Positions 55,301 to 64,000 of a DNA stretch of 64,000 nucleotides are shown here, piece by piece (position 1 is the first letter of the stretch; every line of letters starts with the position of its first letter). Origin of the DNA: Amphibalanus amphitrite (taxonomy: Eukaryota; Arthropoda; Thecostraca; Balanomorpha; Balanidae); contig NW_024882713.1 in the NCBI RefSeq assembly GCF_019059575.1, positions 62,001 to 126,000 of the forward strand. Reading direction: 5' to 3'. Position numbers and translations under genes: made by a program. The notes below the pieces were generated by a model. It was not told the origin of the DNA, did not search any database, and worked only from the letters and a program-made list of their open reading frames with translations.

Positions 55301-58300
55301 TTTTGGTGAGAGGTAAAGTGATTGTTTGTGAGACTATTTGAGCAAGTCGCCGGGAGCCTTGTGTGCTGACCGCGTAAATACTGAGTGCGTAATTTATCTG
55401 ACTTGGTCGCTGGTGCGTTCTCTATGACCCCCAGCGGGCATTCAAACGACTAATGATTTCTCTGGGACGAGCCCTGCCATTTGATAGCTGAATTTTCTGG
55501 GAATAGCCGAGCCACTAACGTCAGAAGTTAGGTCATATTGATGACGTGACGCGGAAAGTCTCCAACAGTTACGATGGCATAACTCCCGGATTGAAATTTA
55601 CCGAATCCGCTGAACTGCAAGGGAATGTCAGATGGTTTAATCATCCTGCTGGTTTTGTTTGGGCTTTTAGTAGCTGTCATTCGCATGCAACGTGCTCGAC
55701 CATCAGTTGTAACGCGTTGAAACTTGACATTGTTTTTGCTGATGCCACTGTCGCTTCTTTACCGTAGAGCGCTCTGCAATATGTTCCGCGTTGATTTCTG
55801 TTTATCCATCGTCGCACACTTCTCTGACTCTGTCCCTCTTTGTGCGTGTGCCACAGGCGCGGAACTTTGAGCCGGTTTGGGGCCGGCGGCCGCGCCGCTC
55901 CGGCAGTCCGGTGACGCGTGACGCCCAGTCGGTGCTCGGCACCGCCCTGCCGCCGGTGCCCGCCGCCGCCGCCGCCGCTGTCCTACCAGCCGCCGCCGCC
56001 ACCACCGCCCCGGCGGCCGTCCCCGTCTCGGCGGCGGCAGCAGCGAGCAGCGCCCCCAGCGGCTCGGCCGCCGCCCCGTCCGTACCTGAAGTGAAGCCAA
56101 AGAGGTCGTGGGCCACGCCGCCGCCAGAGTCAGCCGAGAGGACGGCTGGCGCCGAGGACGAAGGTGGGTTCAGGGGCGGCGGTAGGTGGGAGATGGGGAA
56201 ACAGATGCGTTATAGACGTGCTGTTCCATACTGTAATACCGTCTTTCATTGTTGCATCAAACCGATCGTCGCGTAACCAACTTTGTGTGGTAAGAGTCAA
56301 GAAGGCGTCTCTGGGAAGCATCCAAATAGATTGAGTAAGGGGAGTGCTAAGGAAGCATCGTAGCGTACAGACTTTTGCCGCCAACGTCATGAGCTTTCGC
56401 ATATGAGACGGCTCGCGCGATAAATGCGTCGTATGTCTTCGCAGAGTTGGAGCTGTGCGTATCGATTCAACTGCTCAAATTTACCATTACTCTGAATGCG
56501 TCAGCGGCATTTTACTCATTCTCTTCCCAGTGCGTATCTGATTTTCCCACGATAGTCCGCCGTGACAGAAAGTACATGATGTGCGACCTACCCTCCCTCC
56601 CTCTCCCCCCGCAGAATGGAGCTCCCCCAACGACGTGTCTCTCGAGTCTACCACGTGGTCTCCGACTGAGGAAGCGGACGACTCGGGTCGGACCGAGGAC
56701 GAGCTTCCTCCAGCCGAGGAGGACGAGGACGACGTCGGCGAGGAGGAGGAGCCCGAGGAGGAGGAACTGGAGAGGATGATGGAGCAGGTGGAGGAGGAGG
56801 AGGACGAGGAAGAGGAGCCGGAGGAGGCGGCCGCCGAGGTGGCCGTGTTTGTGGCCGGGTCGGTGTGCGGCACCCCGCCGGCGCCCGACAGTCCGCCGCG
56901 GGTGCAGCTGACTCCTCTGGCGGCCCCGCGCGCCGCCGGACGCAGGGACTCTCCGCCGCCGACCCCGCCGCCGGCCGATGTCGGCGTGTCCCTGCTGCCG
57001 GTCGGTGTGAGCTCCGCCGGGGGACCGAGCGGCGCGGAGAGGGCCGCGCCGGCTGACCCGCTCATCACCACCATCTCGATCACGACGGCCAACTCGGAGC
57101 CCTCCTCTCCGGCCAGCGAGATAGGCGGCGAACAGGGCACGGAGGAGGAGCCCCCGGCGGCGGCGGCGGCGGCCGAGCCCGTTACGGTGGAGCTGCAGAC
57201 CGCGGCGGGACGGCCGCCCGACCGGCCCACCTCCCCCACCGAGCAGGAGGACGGAGAGGAGGGAGAAGATGAGGACGAAGAGGAACAGCGGGTAACGATA
57301 GTGCCGGTGCCCGGTCCGGCGCCGGCTCCGGCCCTGGCCGTGCAGGCCCCAGCCGTGTCAGAGGCTGTGGATGGGATGGAGAGCGATACCCCGCCGTCAG
57401 TTACCCCAGCGGTGGTGTCTCCGGCTCGGCAGGAGGAGGTCACAGTGACGCCTCTGGTGACGCCGAGCACATCACCGGCCCCAGCGGCGGTCCCGGCCGC
57501 GCCGCACCGGTCGCCGCCGTCGCCGGCAGCGTCTGCCACCCCCTCCCCTGCCGCTGCTGCTGCCGCTGCCGCTGCCGTGGCGGTGTCGTCTGCCGCTCCA
57601 GCTCCGGTCGCCGCCTCAGTCCCGGCTCCGGCGGTCTCCACGGCGGTGACAGCGATGTCAGGTGTTGCCGCCCAGCAGCCGCAGCCGGTGGTCTCTGAGG
57701 CAGCACAGCAGCAGCCGGCGGCCGAGCAGCAGCTGGCGCCGGTGCCGCCCCCTGCCCAGCAGCAGCAACAGACACAGCAACCAGCCCAGTCCCAGCCGGC
57801 AGTTCCGCTGCAGCAGCAGCAGGTAAGAGGGCTCGGGTCCCTGCTGGTGTTTCGATTTAGTTTCTTTGCTTATTCGGCTGAATGAGACGAATGTTACTTT
57901 GTGTTTCTTAAATGGTATTACAGTTAGCGTCAACGCAGTGGCTCAACGTCTTCGGACTCCGCTTTCTTCTTCCCGTTTTGACGTCTCTGCCTGTCTTCTG
58001 TGTTTTTGCTTATGTGCTCGTGACCGTAGCACTCTAAGCTGAGTGTATGTCTCGTTTCCTTCAGGTGCGGCCGGCGCTGGCGGTGTCTGCCGGCCAGCCC
58101 CAGCCGGTGGCCCTGGCCGGTACCCTGCCTCTGCCGGCCACGGCGGGCGCTCAGCCCCGGCCCCAGACCTCGGCCGCGCCCGCCGCACAGCTGCGCACCA
58201 AGGGGAAGGGACGTGGGCAGGTCAGTGAAAGTGTCAGGTGTTATTTGTGTGTCGGGCTGGGGGTAATTGGCGTAATGCTGTGCTGTCGTAATTGCTCATT

Positions 58301-60875
58301 CTCGCATCTTCTCAATAATACTTAAGTTTTCTCTCAATAGTTAGGGACCCAACTAGGGCGTGTTCTCAGTTGTGTTCCCGTTGTGTTCCCTATGCAGTAA
58401 TGTGTGAATCTTCTAATGTGATGTTTTGGTCCCCGGATCTCTCTTAGACGCCACATTCTCTGCACCGGCAGGCCGGCAAAGCGGGTAAGGCGGCCCGTCC
58501 GCCGGCGGGTACGGTGAACCTGGAGCGCTCCTACCAGATCTGCCAGGCGGTCATCAACAAGTCGCAGAACCGCGCTCAGCTGCAGGCGCAGCTCAAACCG
58601 CTGCCGGCGCTGTTGGCGGAGCGCGGCGGCCCGGCCGGCCGGCGCTCGACCGCCCCCTCCGCGGCCGCCGCCGTATCGGCCGCGCCGCACGCCATGCAGG
58701 TCAAGTACGTCCAGGTGCCCGGCCAGAAGGTGTTCACGGCCACGCGCGTGGTGGCGATGCCGGCGGCCGGCGGCGGCGGCCACACGGCCACCCCGCCGCC
58801 GGCCGCGCCGCCCGGGACGGTGGCTGTCAGTCAGGAGCAGGCCGCGCCGCTGGTGCTCGGAGAACTGGGCGAGAACGGAACCGTGGTGCTGCGGAAGGAC
58901 CTGCTCGTCCGCGGCAAACAGAAGGTCTACCAGGTGAGATTACCGGCGGCGCGGGCTCACGCTGATCGATTGGGGTTTGGGGTATATGGGATTTGCTCGC
59001 ATCAGTCTTCCAGCTTCTGTCATTTTCCCCAATGTTCCTGAAAGAGCAACGAACACTCATCCCTAACATACAACTACTACCGTAATTGTAAACTGTGAAG
59101 ATGCACAGAAGTTTACCCTTCAATCCTCGATGCCAACCTTCGCCGCTTTTCCGGTCGCAATTCTGACCTGATCAACGAATATCGGTGGCGTCCTGCTGTC
59201 CAACTTTTGTTTTGTACCTGCCGTTTTTTCCGCGCTGACCTCCGTTTCTCGGTTTCTCTCTCCCTCCCCATTTCCACCCCACTCCCCTCCCTCTCCATCC
59301 GCACCGTCCCGTCAGCCGCCGCGCCGCTCGACCCGCCTCTCCCGGAAGCGGGCCCGCTCCCACTCGGCCTGGTCCTCGGATCCATGCCGACTCTGTGTCG
59401 GATGTCGCGCCTCCTTCCGACCGACTGAGCGCAAACGAAAACGCTAAGGTACGGCGAGCTGGTTAGGACGCAAACGAGATTATGAAGGCCGTCTTTAGGT
59501 CATTTCATGCTTGGTGTTGCGTAACCTGTCGAGAAACACAGTAAGTTTGTGTGCTGTCAATACAGTACAATGATCAAAAGTGCACGATCGTTGTGTGCTG
59601 TGACTGAAAACTGGGGTTCTGAGATTGCCAGTGGACGTTCCTTTTCCGTGAGGCCCTATGCTTTTGTGCCGAACGGCCTCATGAGTCTTGTGCTTTGAGT
59701 ATGTGCTAGTGCCTCACTTGAACCGCGTCTGTGTGTCCCCGTGTGACCTGTGTGTCCGTGTGTGACAGTGTCTGACATGTTTCCGTGTCCGTGCGCCCGC
59801 TCAGATGACTGACAGCAGCGGTAAGACGGTGCTGGTGATGCGACCTGTCCTCGAGTCACCACGGGCGTCCAGCGCCCCGCCCGACCGGCCGCCGACCGTG
59901 CTCCACCGACTGGCCCGGCCCAGCTCCACGGGCGGCGCCGTGCAGCTGACCCAGCTGACCTCCCAGCCGGCCGGGCAGCACCAGCTCCTACAGCACCAGC
60001 AGCACCAGCAGTTCATACAGCAGCAGCAGCAACAGCAACAGATGGTCACACACCAGCAGATGCTCCAGCAACAGCAACAGATGCAGGCGAGACAACAGCA
60101 GCAGCAGCAACAGCAGCAGGTTCAACAGCAGCAAATTCAGCAACAGCAACAACATGTACAGCAGCAACAGGTACAACAGCAGCAGCAGCAACAACATGTT
60201 CAGCATGTACAGCAGCAGCAGCAGCCACCACAACCACAACCACAACAGCAAGTACCGCAGCAACAGCAGCCTGTGCAACAGCAGCAGCAGCAGCAGCAGC
60301 AGCATCTCATGGTTCAGCAGCAACAGCAGCAGCACTTTATCAGTCAGCAGATGCAGCAGCAGCGGCAGCAGCAGATGCTGGCCGCCCAGCAGCAGCAGCA
60401 GCAGCTGTCTATGATGCAGCAGCAGCAGCAGCGGCCCGGTGTGCCGCAGCAGCGGTTCATGCTGGACCCGAATCAGAACGTGTCTGTGCGGCCGCGGCAG
60501 TGGACGCCGGCGGTAACCGCCTACCGGCCGGCGCAGTTGGACAATGGCGCCACGCAGTATGTCAGTCTGAACCAGCAGGTGGTGCAGATTCAGAACTCTC
60601 CGAACCCCACGGCGGCCGGGGCGGCGGCGGCGGCCGCAGCCGCAGCTGCAGCGGCAGCCGCCGCGGCCGCGCCCGTCTCGGCCGGCCAGTCCATGTTCCA
60701 CCTGCAGCCGGGCGGCCGGCCCATGGTGAAGGTGGTCTCGGGCGGCGGCGGCGACTGCGGCTGCAGCCTCAAGGCCATGGTGATGTGTCAGAAGTGCGGC
60801 GCGTTCTGCCATGACGACTGTATGCCGGGTCCGCCGCAGCCGGCCGTCTGCACCACCTGTCTGGCGTGCCGGTGA
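52167..60875 (+). CDS. Asx: Additional sex combs (ASXL family) Polycomb/PR-DUB protein, whole gene
   Basis: Exons: 52,167-52,314; 53,437-53,636; 54,400-54,515; 55,004-55,154; 55,857-56,163; 56,615-57,822; 58,065-58,220; 58,448-58,933; 59,805-60,875. All junctions are GT-AG and in phase; 1,280 residues. DEUBAD (ASXH) spans roughly residues 100-220 ([37 protein letters not shown]). A second conserved block starts [21 protein letters not shown] (near 780). The C terminus (1,240-1,280) is the atypical Asx PHD-like finger, CGCSLKAM...CGAFCHDDC...C-x2-C. Between them lie acidic, Ala-rich and long poly-Gln stretches. In the family, DEUBAD activates Calypso/BAP1 to remove ubiquitin from histone H2A in the nucleus. 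The N terminus may continue upstream: the first exon starts at an acceptor, and no HARE-HTH domain was found. Confidence 0.93.
53437..53636 (+). CDS. Asx: Asx exon b
   Basis: Preceded by a C14 tract and CAG. Encodes [18 protein letters not shown], a basic RRPRQRRAR patch and the start of [20 protein letters not shown]; donor GTCAGT, phase 0. Confidence 0.9.
54170..54399 (+). repeat. 97-bp tandem copies of the Asx exon c acceptor
   Basis: Acceptor-plus-exon copies begin at 54,206 and 54,303; the real exon begins at 54,400 (period exactly 97). The 54,303 copy still encodes [15 protein letters not shown]; the 54,206 copy is more decayed. Using either decoy would shift frame, since 97 is not a multiple of three. 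Confidence 0.9.
54400..54515 (+). CDS. Asx: Asx exon c (DEUBAD)
   Basis: CTCGCAG acceptor. Encodes [20 protein letters not shown] and [18 protein letters not shown], matching the DEUBAD helices and the D-x-x-x-G-x-DG loop; donor GTGAGT, phase 2. Confidence 0.93.
55004..55154 (+). CDS. Asx: Asx exon d (DEUBAD)
   Basis: CGGCAG acceptor. Encodes [20 protein letters not shown] and [14 protein letters not shown], the most conserved part of the domain, ending DPWK; donor GTGAGA, phase 0. Confidence 0.95.
55857..56163 (+). CDS. Asx: Asx exon e
   Basis: CCACAG acceptor. Starts [13 protein letters not shown], closing DEUBAD, then a long Ala/Pro-rich linker; donor GTGGGT, phase 1. Confidence 0.88.
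56615..57822 (+). CDS. Asx: Asx exon f (acidic and Ala/Pro-rich)
   Basis: CCGCAG acceptor completes a Glu codon. 402 codons: [15 protein letters not shown], then a very acidic Glu/Asp run, then Pro/Ala/Val-rich sequence ending in Gln repeats; donor GTAAGA, phase 0. Low-complexity composition gives a long antisense open frame that is not a gene. Confidence 0.88.
58065..58220 (+). CDS. Asx: Asx exon g
   Basis: CTTCAG acceptor, GTCAGT donor, 52 codons, phase 0 on both sides, so it could be skipped without changing frame. Ala/Pro-rich, ending TKGKGRGQ. Confidence 0.85.
58448..58933 (+). CDS. Asx: Asx exon h
   Basis: CTTAG acceptor, GTGAGA donor, 162 codons. Contains [20 protein letters not shown], a block conserved in Asx proteins, and later [16 protein letters not shown]. 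Confidence 0.9.
59316..59447 (+). CDS. Candidate alternative terminal exon of Asx
   Basis: A CCGTCAG acceptor follows a long pyrimidine tract. In the phase set by exon h it reads 43 residues, [15 protein letters not shown] through CRLCVGC to TERKRKR, then TAA. A possible GTACGG donor overlaps the stop region. If used it would give a short Asx of about 967 residues with a basic Cys-containing tail and no poly-Gln region or PHD-like finger. Could be chance; the main form skips it. Confidence 0.4.
   Translation, partial: PPRRSTRLSRKRARSHSAWSSDPCRLCVGCRASFRPTERKRKR
59805..60875 (+). CDS. Asx: Asx last exon (poly-Gln and PHD-like finger)
   Basis: CTCAG acceptor, in phase with exon h; 356 codons to TGA. 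Begins [14 protein letters not shown], then about 150 residues of Gln with interspersed His/Met/Val (60,000-60,445, mixed CAG/CAA), a poly-Ala run, and the C-terminal finger [21 protein letters not shown] ending CLACR, as in Asx/ASXL proteins. Confidence 0.93.
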   Translation: MTDSSGKTVLVMRPVLESPRASSAPPDRPPTVLHRLARPSSTGGAVQLTQLTSQPAGQHQLLQHQQHQQFIQQQQQQQQMVTHQQMLQQQQQMQARQQQQQQQQQVQQQQIQQQQQHVQQQQVQQQQQQQHVQHVQQQQQPPQPQPQQQVPQQQQPVQQQQQQQQQHLMVQQQQQQHFISQQMQQQRQQQMLAAQQQQQQLSMMQQQQQRPGVPQQRFMLDPNQNVSVRPRQWTPAVTAYRPAQLDNGATQYVSLNQQVVQIQNSPNPTAAGAAAAAAAAAAAAAAAAAPVSAGQSMFHLQPGGRPMVKVVSGGGGDCGCSLKAMVMCQKCGAFCHDDCMPGPPQPAVCTTCLACR

Positions 60876-62377
60876 TCGGCGCGCGGCGAGTCGACTGCCG
60901 ACGGCGGCGCGAGGCATCCCCGCGGCCGCCGGCGTGTGTGATAGTGCCTTCGCTGTGTGAGTGCGCGTGGTTTTAGCAGCGGTCGGCGCGTCAGCCGGCC
61001 GAGTGTACTGGCCCCCGAGTCCGGCGGCCCATTATCGCGCGGCGCGTTCCCATGCTTTCCAGTGCGGGCGTTGATCTTGTTCTTTTTTACCTAATGCAGT
61101 TAAGGGTATTTTGTTTATAGTGCACTGATATTTATTGTACTGCATTCACCGTCGGGAGATGTTCAACGCCATCTGTAAAATACATATGATGTGCGCAGAG
61201 GGTTGTGTTGACCTGACGTCGAGGAAACTCGAAATCGAGCTAGGGGAACCCTCAGTGCGGTGTGAGACAGTTCGTGCACTTAACGAGTCGTGCGTCGGTG
61301 GTGCAGCGCGAAACCACGTGAAGCAAGCGATCCAAGTACGCTGTACTGCGTCCCACAAACGGGACCACTCGCTGCGGATTGGCTGGTTCGTGTGACGGGC
61401 GCGTAACGCTCACCTAACGCTCCGGACATGGGCTTGGCCGTGGAATGTGGATAGTAGTTTCATTCATAGACCCGCCGGGAGATTTGAACCCGAGATATCG
61501 GCGTACAATGGCTATGGTGTCTAGCCGTGGCCGTGCACCATGACCGACCCAAAAGTCCGTTTAGCCAAACCACCGCTATTACCCGACACATCTGAGAGGC
61601 ACTCCATATCCTTCTAGAACAGCACCCCGATGGCAGACGCGATTGAACAGCGTATTCTGGTAGTGGTATGCTTTGAGCGCGCTGTGGGAAGACTCAGATT
61701 CGCGTGAAGAACTCCCTGGATACATAAGAATAGTATATATTGAATGCCACGACGGGCCGGCACGGGCCCACGATCAGATTACATCATGCACATTGTCACA
61801 CACCTTCAGCCGGCGGCAGCGGGCGGGGCGGCGGCGCTGCGCCCCTGCACCGGGCGCAGCGCCGCCCGCCCGACTAGATATGTATTGGGACACCGCGCGC
61901 GCGCAGTGCGCGGCGTCTGTACTACCGGTATGGCGCGGCGCGCAGATATATCACAAATTCTACACCTGACGGGGCGGACCGGCGCCGCCGTGAGCGGAGC
62001 TCCGTCCGTGCCCAACTGGAAAACGCTCCCAAAAAGACAGGACAGTACAAGAGATACACTTGTGATTACGGGTCGCTACAAAAGTTCAAACACATTTGAA
62101 TTCATGCTACCAAACACACCACATTCATACCGAAAGAGAACGGAGCGGCATCGCTCGGCAAAATTACTCAAACATCCTCCACTTCACAGCACCGACAAAG
62201 ACGTGTGCTGAGTGTGATGCCTGCTAGTTCAGCAAGCAGCTCGTTCTAGCAGTTACCCTGTGCCCGGCTGGCGGGCGGTGGCCCTAGAGGCGGTGGCGGG
62301 ATGCGCGCGCGGCGCGTGGAAAGACTGTGATGGGTGGGTGCGCTGTATGCCGCCCAGCGGCGGCGGCGGCGGCCTCA
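60876..62377. other. Convergent 3' flanks of Asx and the minus-strand gene
   Basis: Probable 3' UTRs. No AATAAA was seen near the Asx stop; TATTTATTGTACT at about 61,128 is a weak candidate 3'-end region. Otherwise only the tRNA-like fragment below. Confidence 0.4.
61470..61553 (-). repeat. tRNA-like sequence (SINE head or tRNA pseudogene)
   Basis: Minus strand has a B-box-like GGGTTCAAATCTCCC and an A-box-like TGGTGCACGGCCACGG upstream at tRNA-like spacing. The acceptor arms (GGGTCGG and GCGGGTC) do not pair, so it is not a functional tRNA. Confidence 0.5.
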
Positions 62378-63652
62378 CTACGCGTCCCAGTCGGCCAGCT
62401 GGGCCTCGACATCGCTCGGAATCCGAGCTGGAGCCGGCACCGGCCGCGCCACCGGCTTCGGCCTCGGCCGCGGCGGGTCCGGTTTGGAGTCCGAGTCGGC
62501 GGCGGTCGAGGTCGAGCTCTCACCTTCTCCCGGCGACCCCGCCGTCACCGTCACCGTCGCTGTCGTCACACCCGCGTCACTTTCACTAGCACCCGCTGCA
62601 CCACCGTTCGTCACATCTTTCGCCGATTTACTTGACGCGCTATCGGCTTTCTCTGAGTCCGAGATCGCGCCATCATCTTTGCGACTTGCCTCATCTTTGG
62701 GGGAGCTCTCAGTCTCCTTGGGGGGAGCCTCGAGCCTCGCCTTTGCCGAGTCGCTGGTGGCTGATGGGGGAGGTTCTGACACGTCAGTCGCCTTCTCCGC
62801 TGGCGCGGCCGGCGTTTGGGACGCCTCCTGACTGGCGTCTCCTCCCTCCTCCACGGCACAGGAGCGGATGACCTCCTCGATTACCCGGTCCAGATCCCCA
62901 TCATCCGTCACTGGTTTCTTGGGCCGCACTCGCTTGGTCGGCGAGCGGCGCTCCTTGGTCTCCGCTTTCTCCGTCTTCACCTCTGCACCCTCCCCTATCA
63001 CAGCCACCGGTGTAGAGATCGGAGTTGGCGTCGGTTCACCCACCTCACTCCCAAGCGTCATCGGTGCGGCGGGCATAGTCGGCTCGTTGAAGTTCTGCTT
63101 CATCGACTCCAGAATCTGGGTGGGTTTGGCGATATCCCTGCGGGGCGTCGGCGGCGTCCTGGTCACCGCCGCCGGTGTGGCGCTTTTGGCGCTGCTCGGC
63201 AGCCGACTGCGGGCGTACGTTCGCACCACGGCCGGTCGGCGGGGCTCCCCGTCCTCCGTGAACTGGTACGGGTCGGCCGGCGGGTCGTCCGGCTGCTCAG
63301 CGGCCACGCGCCGGCCCGGCCGACGCTCCACGCGCTGCAGCATGCTCATGATCTTCAGACTGGACGCGCGGTCGACGCGCTCCACGCGAGAGGAGCTGCC
63401 CTCGATGGTGCCGGAGCCGGTGCGGCGCGGCACGCGGGCGGTCGCCGGGCGCGACACGCCTCCTTTGCGCATCCGTGCGGTGAGCTGGAGGCACTTTTGG
63501 AGCTGCTCGTCGGAGAGCGGCTGGCGGCGGGAGCTCGGCGAGGCCAGCCGCTCCGCCTGTTTGAGTTGACGCGCCAGCTCGGCCAGCGCCGAGCCGTACG
63601 GATGGGCCTCCACCAGCTCGGACAGCAGCTTACTGTCCGAGTCCCCGTCCTC
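62378..63652 (-). CDS. Terminal exon of an unrecognised, disordered-looking protein
   Basis: A CCCCACAG acceptor, then 424 codons to TAG. Starts EDGDSDSKLLSELVEAHPYG, followed by a probable helical segment ALAELARQLKQAERL, and Arg/Ser-rich stretches. Later come YQFTEDGEPRRPAVVRTYAR, PTQILESMKQNFNEP, a basic patch TKRVRPKKP (possible nuclear signal), DLDRVIEEVIRSC, and a Ser/Glu/Asp/Ala-rich tail ending LADWDA. The ATG at 63,664 lies in the acceptor, so it is not the start. I do not recognise the family; coding status rests on the long open GC-rich frame, the splice-site match to the exon at the window edge, and non-random short motifs. Confidence 0.75.
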   Translation of the reverse strand, partial: EDGDSDSKLLSELVEAHPYGSALAELARQLKQAERLASPSSRRQPLSDEQLQKCLQLTARMRKGGVSRPATARVPRRTGSGTIEGSSSRVERVDRASSLKIMSMLQRVERRPGRRVAAEQPDDPPADPYQFTEDGEPRRPAVVRTYARSRLPSSAKSATPAAVTRTPPTPRRDIAKPTQILESMKQNFNEPTMPAAPMTLGSEVGEPTPTPISTPVAVIGEGAEVKTEKAETKERRSPTKRVRPKKPVTDDGDLDRVIEEVIRSCAVEEGGDASQEASQTPAAPAEKATDVSEPPPSATSDSAKARLEAPPKETESSPKDEASRKDDGAISDSEKADSASSKSAKDVTNGGAAGASESDAGVTTATVTVTAGSPGEGESSTSTAADSDSKPDPPRPRPKPVARPVPAPARIPSDVEAQLADWDA

Positions 63653-63978
63653 CTGTGGGGACATAGCACGGCCTTCAGGGAAGGGAACGAGATGGGAAGA
63701 AATATTCCAATCCTAGGGTTATCACAAAAAAAAAACAGCCGGAAGAGCGTCGCACTCAAGAAAGTAAGAACTTTAAGCAAAACCTCCAGATACCGCAAAC
63801 TTCTCACAATGGAATGCTTCGCTTCGTCAAATATTATGTCAAGCAATATAACGACCACAAAGTAAACTAAGCCAACCTTCATTCAAACCAACCGGTGGTT
63901 TGACACCACAACACCACAGTGTCACACCGATATCCACATTCCTCCCCACCTACATACTCCTTCCACCCCGAAACTAAC

Positions 63979-64000
63979 CTCGGATGCCTCCGACCGCGTA
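63979..64000 (-). CDS. 3' end of the preceding exon of the same unrecognised gene
   Basis: On the minus strand TRSEASE-coding sequence runs to GAG|GTTAGT; it joins the exon at 63,652 in phase 0, continuing an acidic Ser/Glu stretch. The rest lies beyond the window. Confidence 0.6.

Noticed and set aside
56487..57641. 384-codon minus-strand open frame
   Set aside because: Antisense of the low-complexity Asx exon f; the plus-strand frame has correct splice phases and domain context.
59988..60917. 309-codon minus-strand Leu-rich frame
   Set aside because: Antisense of the poly-Gln coding region of Asx.
61470..61553. Functional tRNA gene
   Set aside because: Acceptor stem does not pair; kept only as a tRNA-like repeat.
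62816..63865. 349-codon plus-strand frame
   Set aside because: Antisense of the terminal exon at 62,378-63,652, which has splice-site support.

Overview
This is a eukaryotic window, most likely from an arthropod and possibly a crustacean (inference). The genes are split by GT-AG introns, coding exons are GC-rich, non-coding DNA is closer to balanced or AT-rich, and transposons are abundant. A TTAGG-like tract also fits an arthropod. There are no operons, ribosome binding sites or CRISPR arrays.

Layout: (1) About 1.5-14.9 kb, minus strand: a nearly complete MAK/CILK1-type (RCK family) ciliary protein kinase gene. It has ten common or alternative coding exons whose phases I could match one by one, and two interchangeable first coding exons. 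One intron carries an internally deleted mariner-like transposon. (2) About 15-19.6 kb: mostly gene-poor sequence with an 846-bp fold-back element. (3) 19,585-44,575: one enormous inverted-repeat element. Its two arms consist of a 135-bp tandem repeat in opposite orientations, the ends are near-perfect terminal inverted repeats, and a 9-bp direct repeat flanks it. A young Ty3/gypsy LTR retrotransposon of the CsRn1 type (31,717-42,911) has inserted into the array and was itself hit by two minus-strand LINEs. (4) 46,150-51,380: a hAT-like element with an 8-bp target duplication. It is filled with degenerate GC-rich repeats and contains a TTAA-flanked element that in turn contains a smaller TTAA-flanked MITE. 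(5) About 52.2-60.9 kb, plus strand: Additional sex combs (Asx/ASXL), nine exons covering the DEUBAD domain to the C-terminal PHD-like finger. (6) 62,378-64,000, minus strand: the last exon and part of the preceding exon of an unrecognised, probably disordered protein, running off the window.

Two observations stand out. The first is the satellite-built fold-back element, with a matching empty site inside its own array that dates the gypsy insertion. The second is a recurrent pattern in which short tandem duplications cover exon-intron boundaries, seen at five boundaries in two unrelated genes, so that extra decoy splice sites with exon fragments lie beside the real ones.

The two recognised genes are functionally unrelated. 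MAK/CILK1 kinases act in cilia, and Asx is the partner of the Calypso/BAP1 histone H2A deubiquitinase in chromatin.
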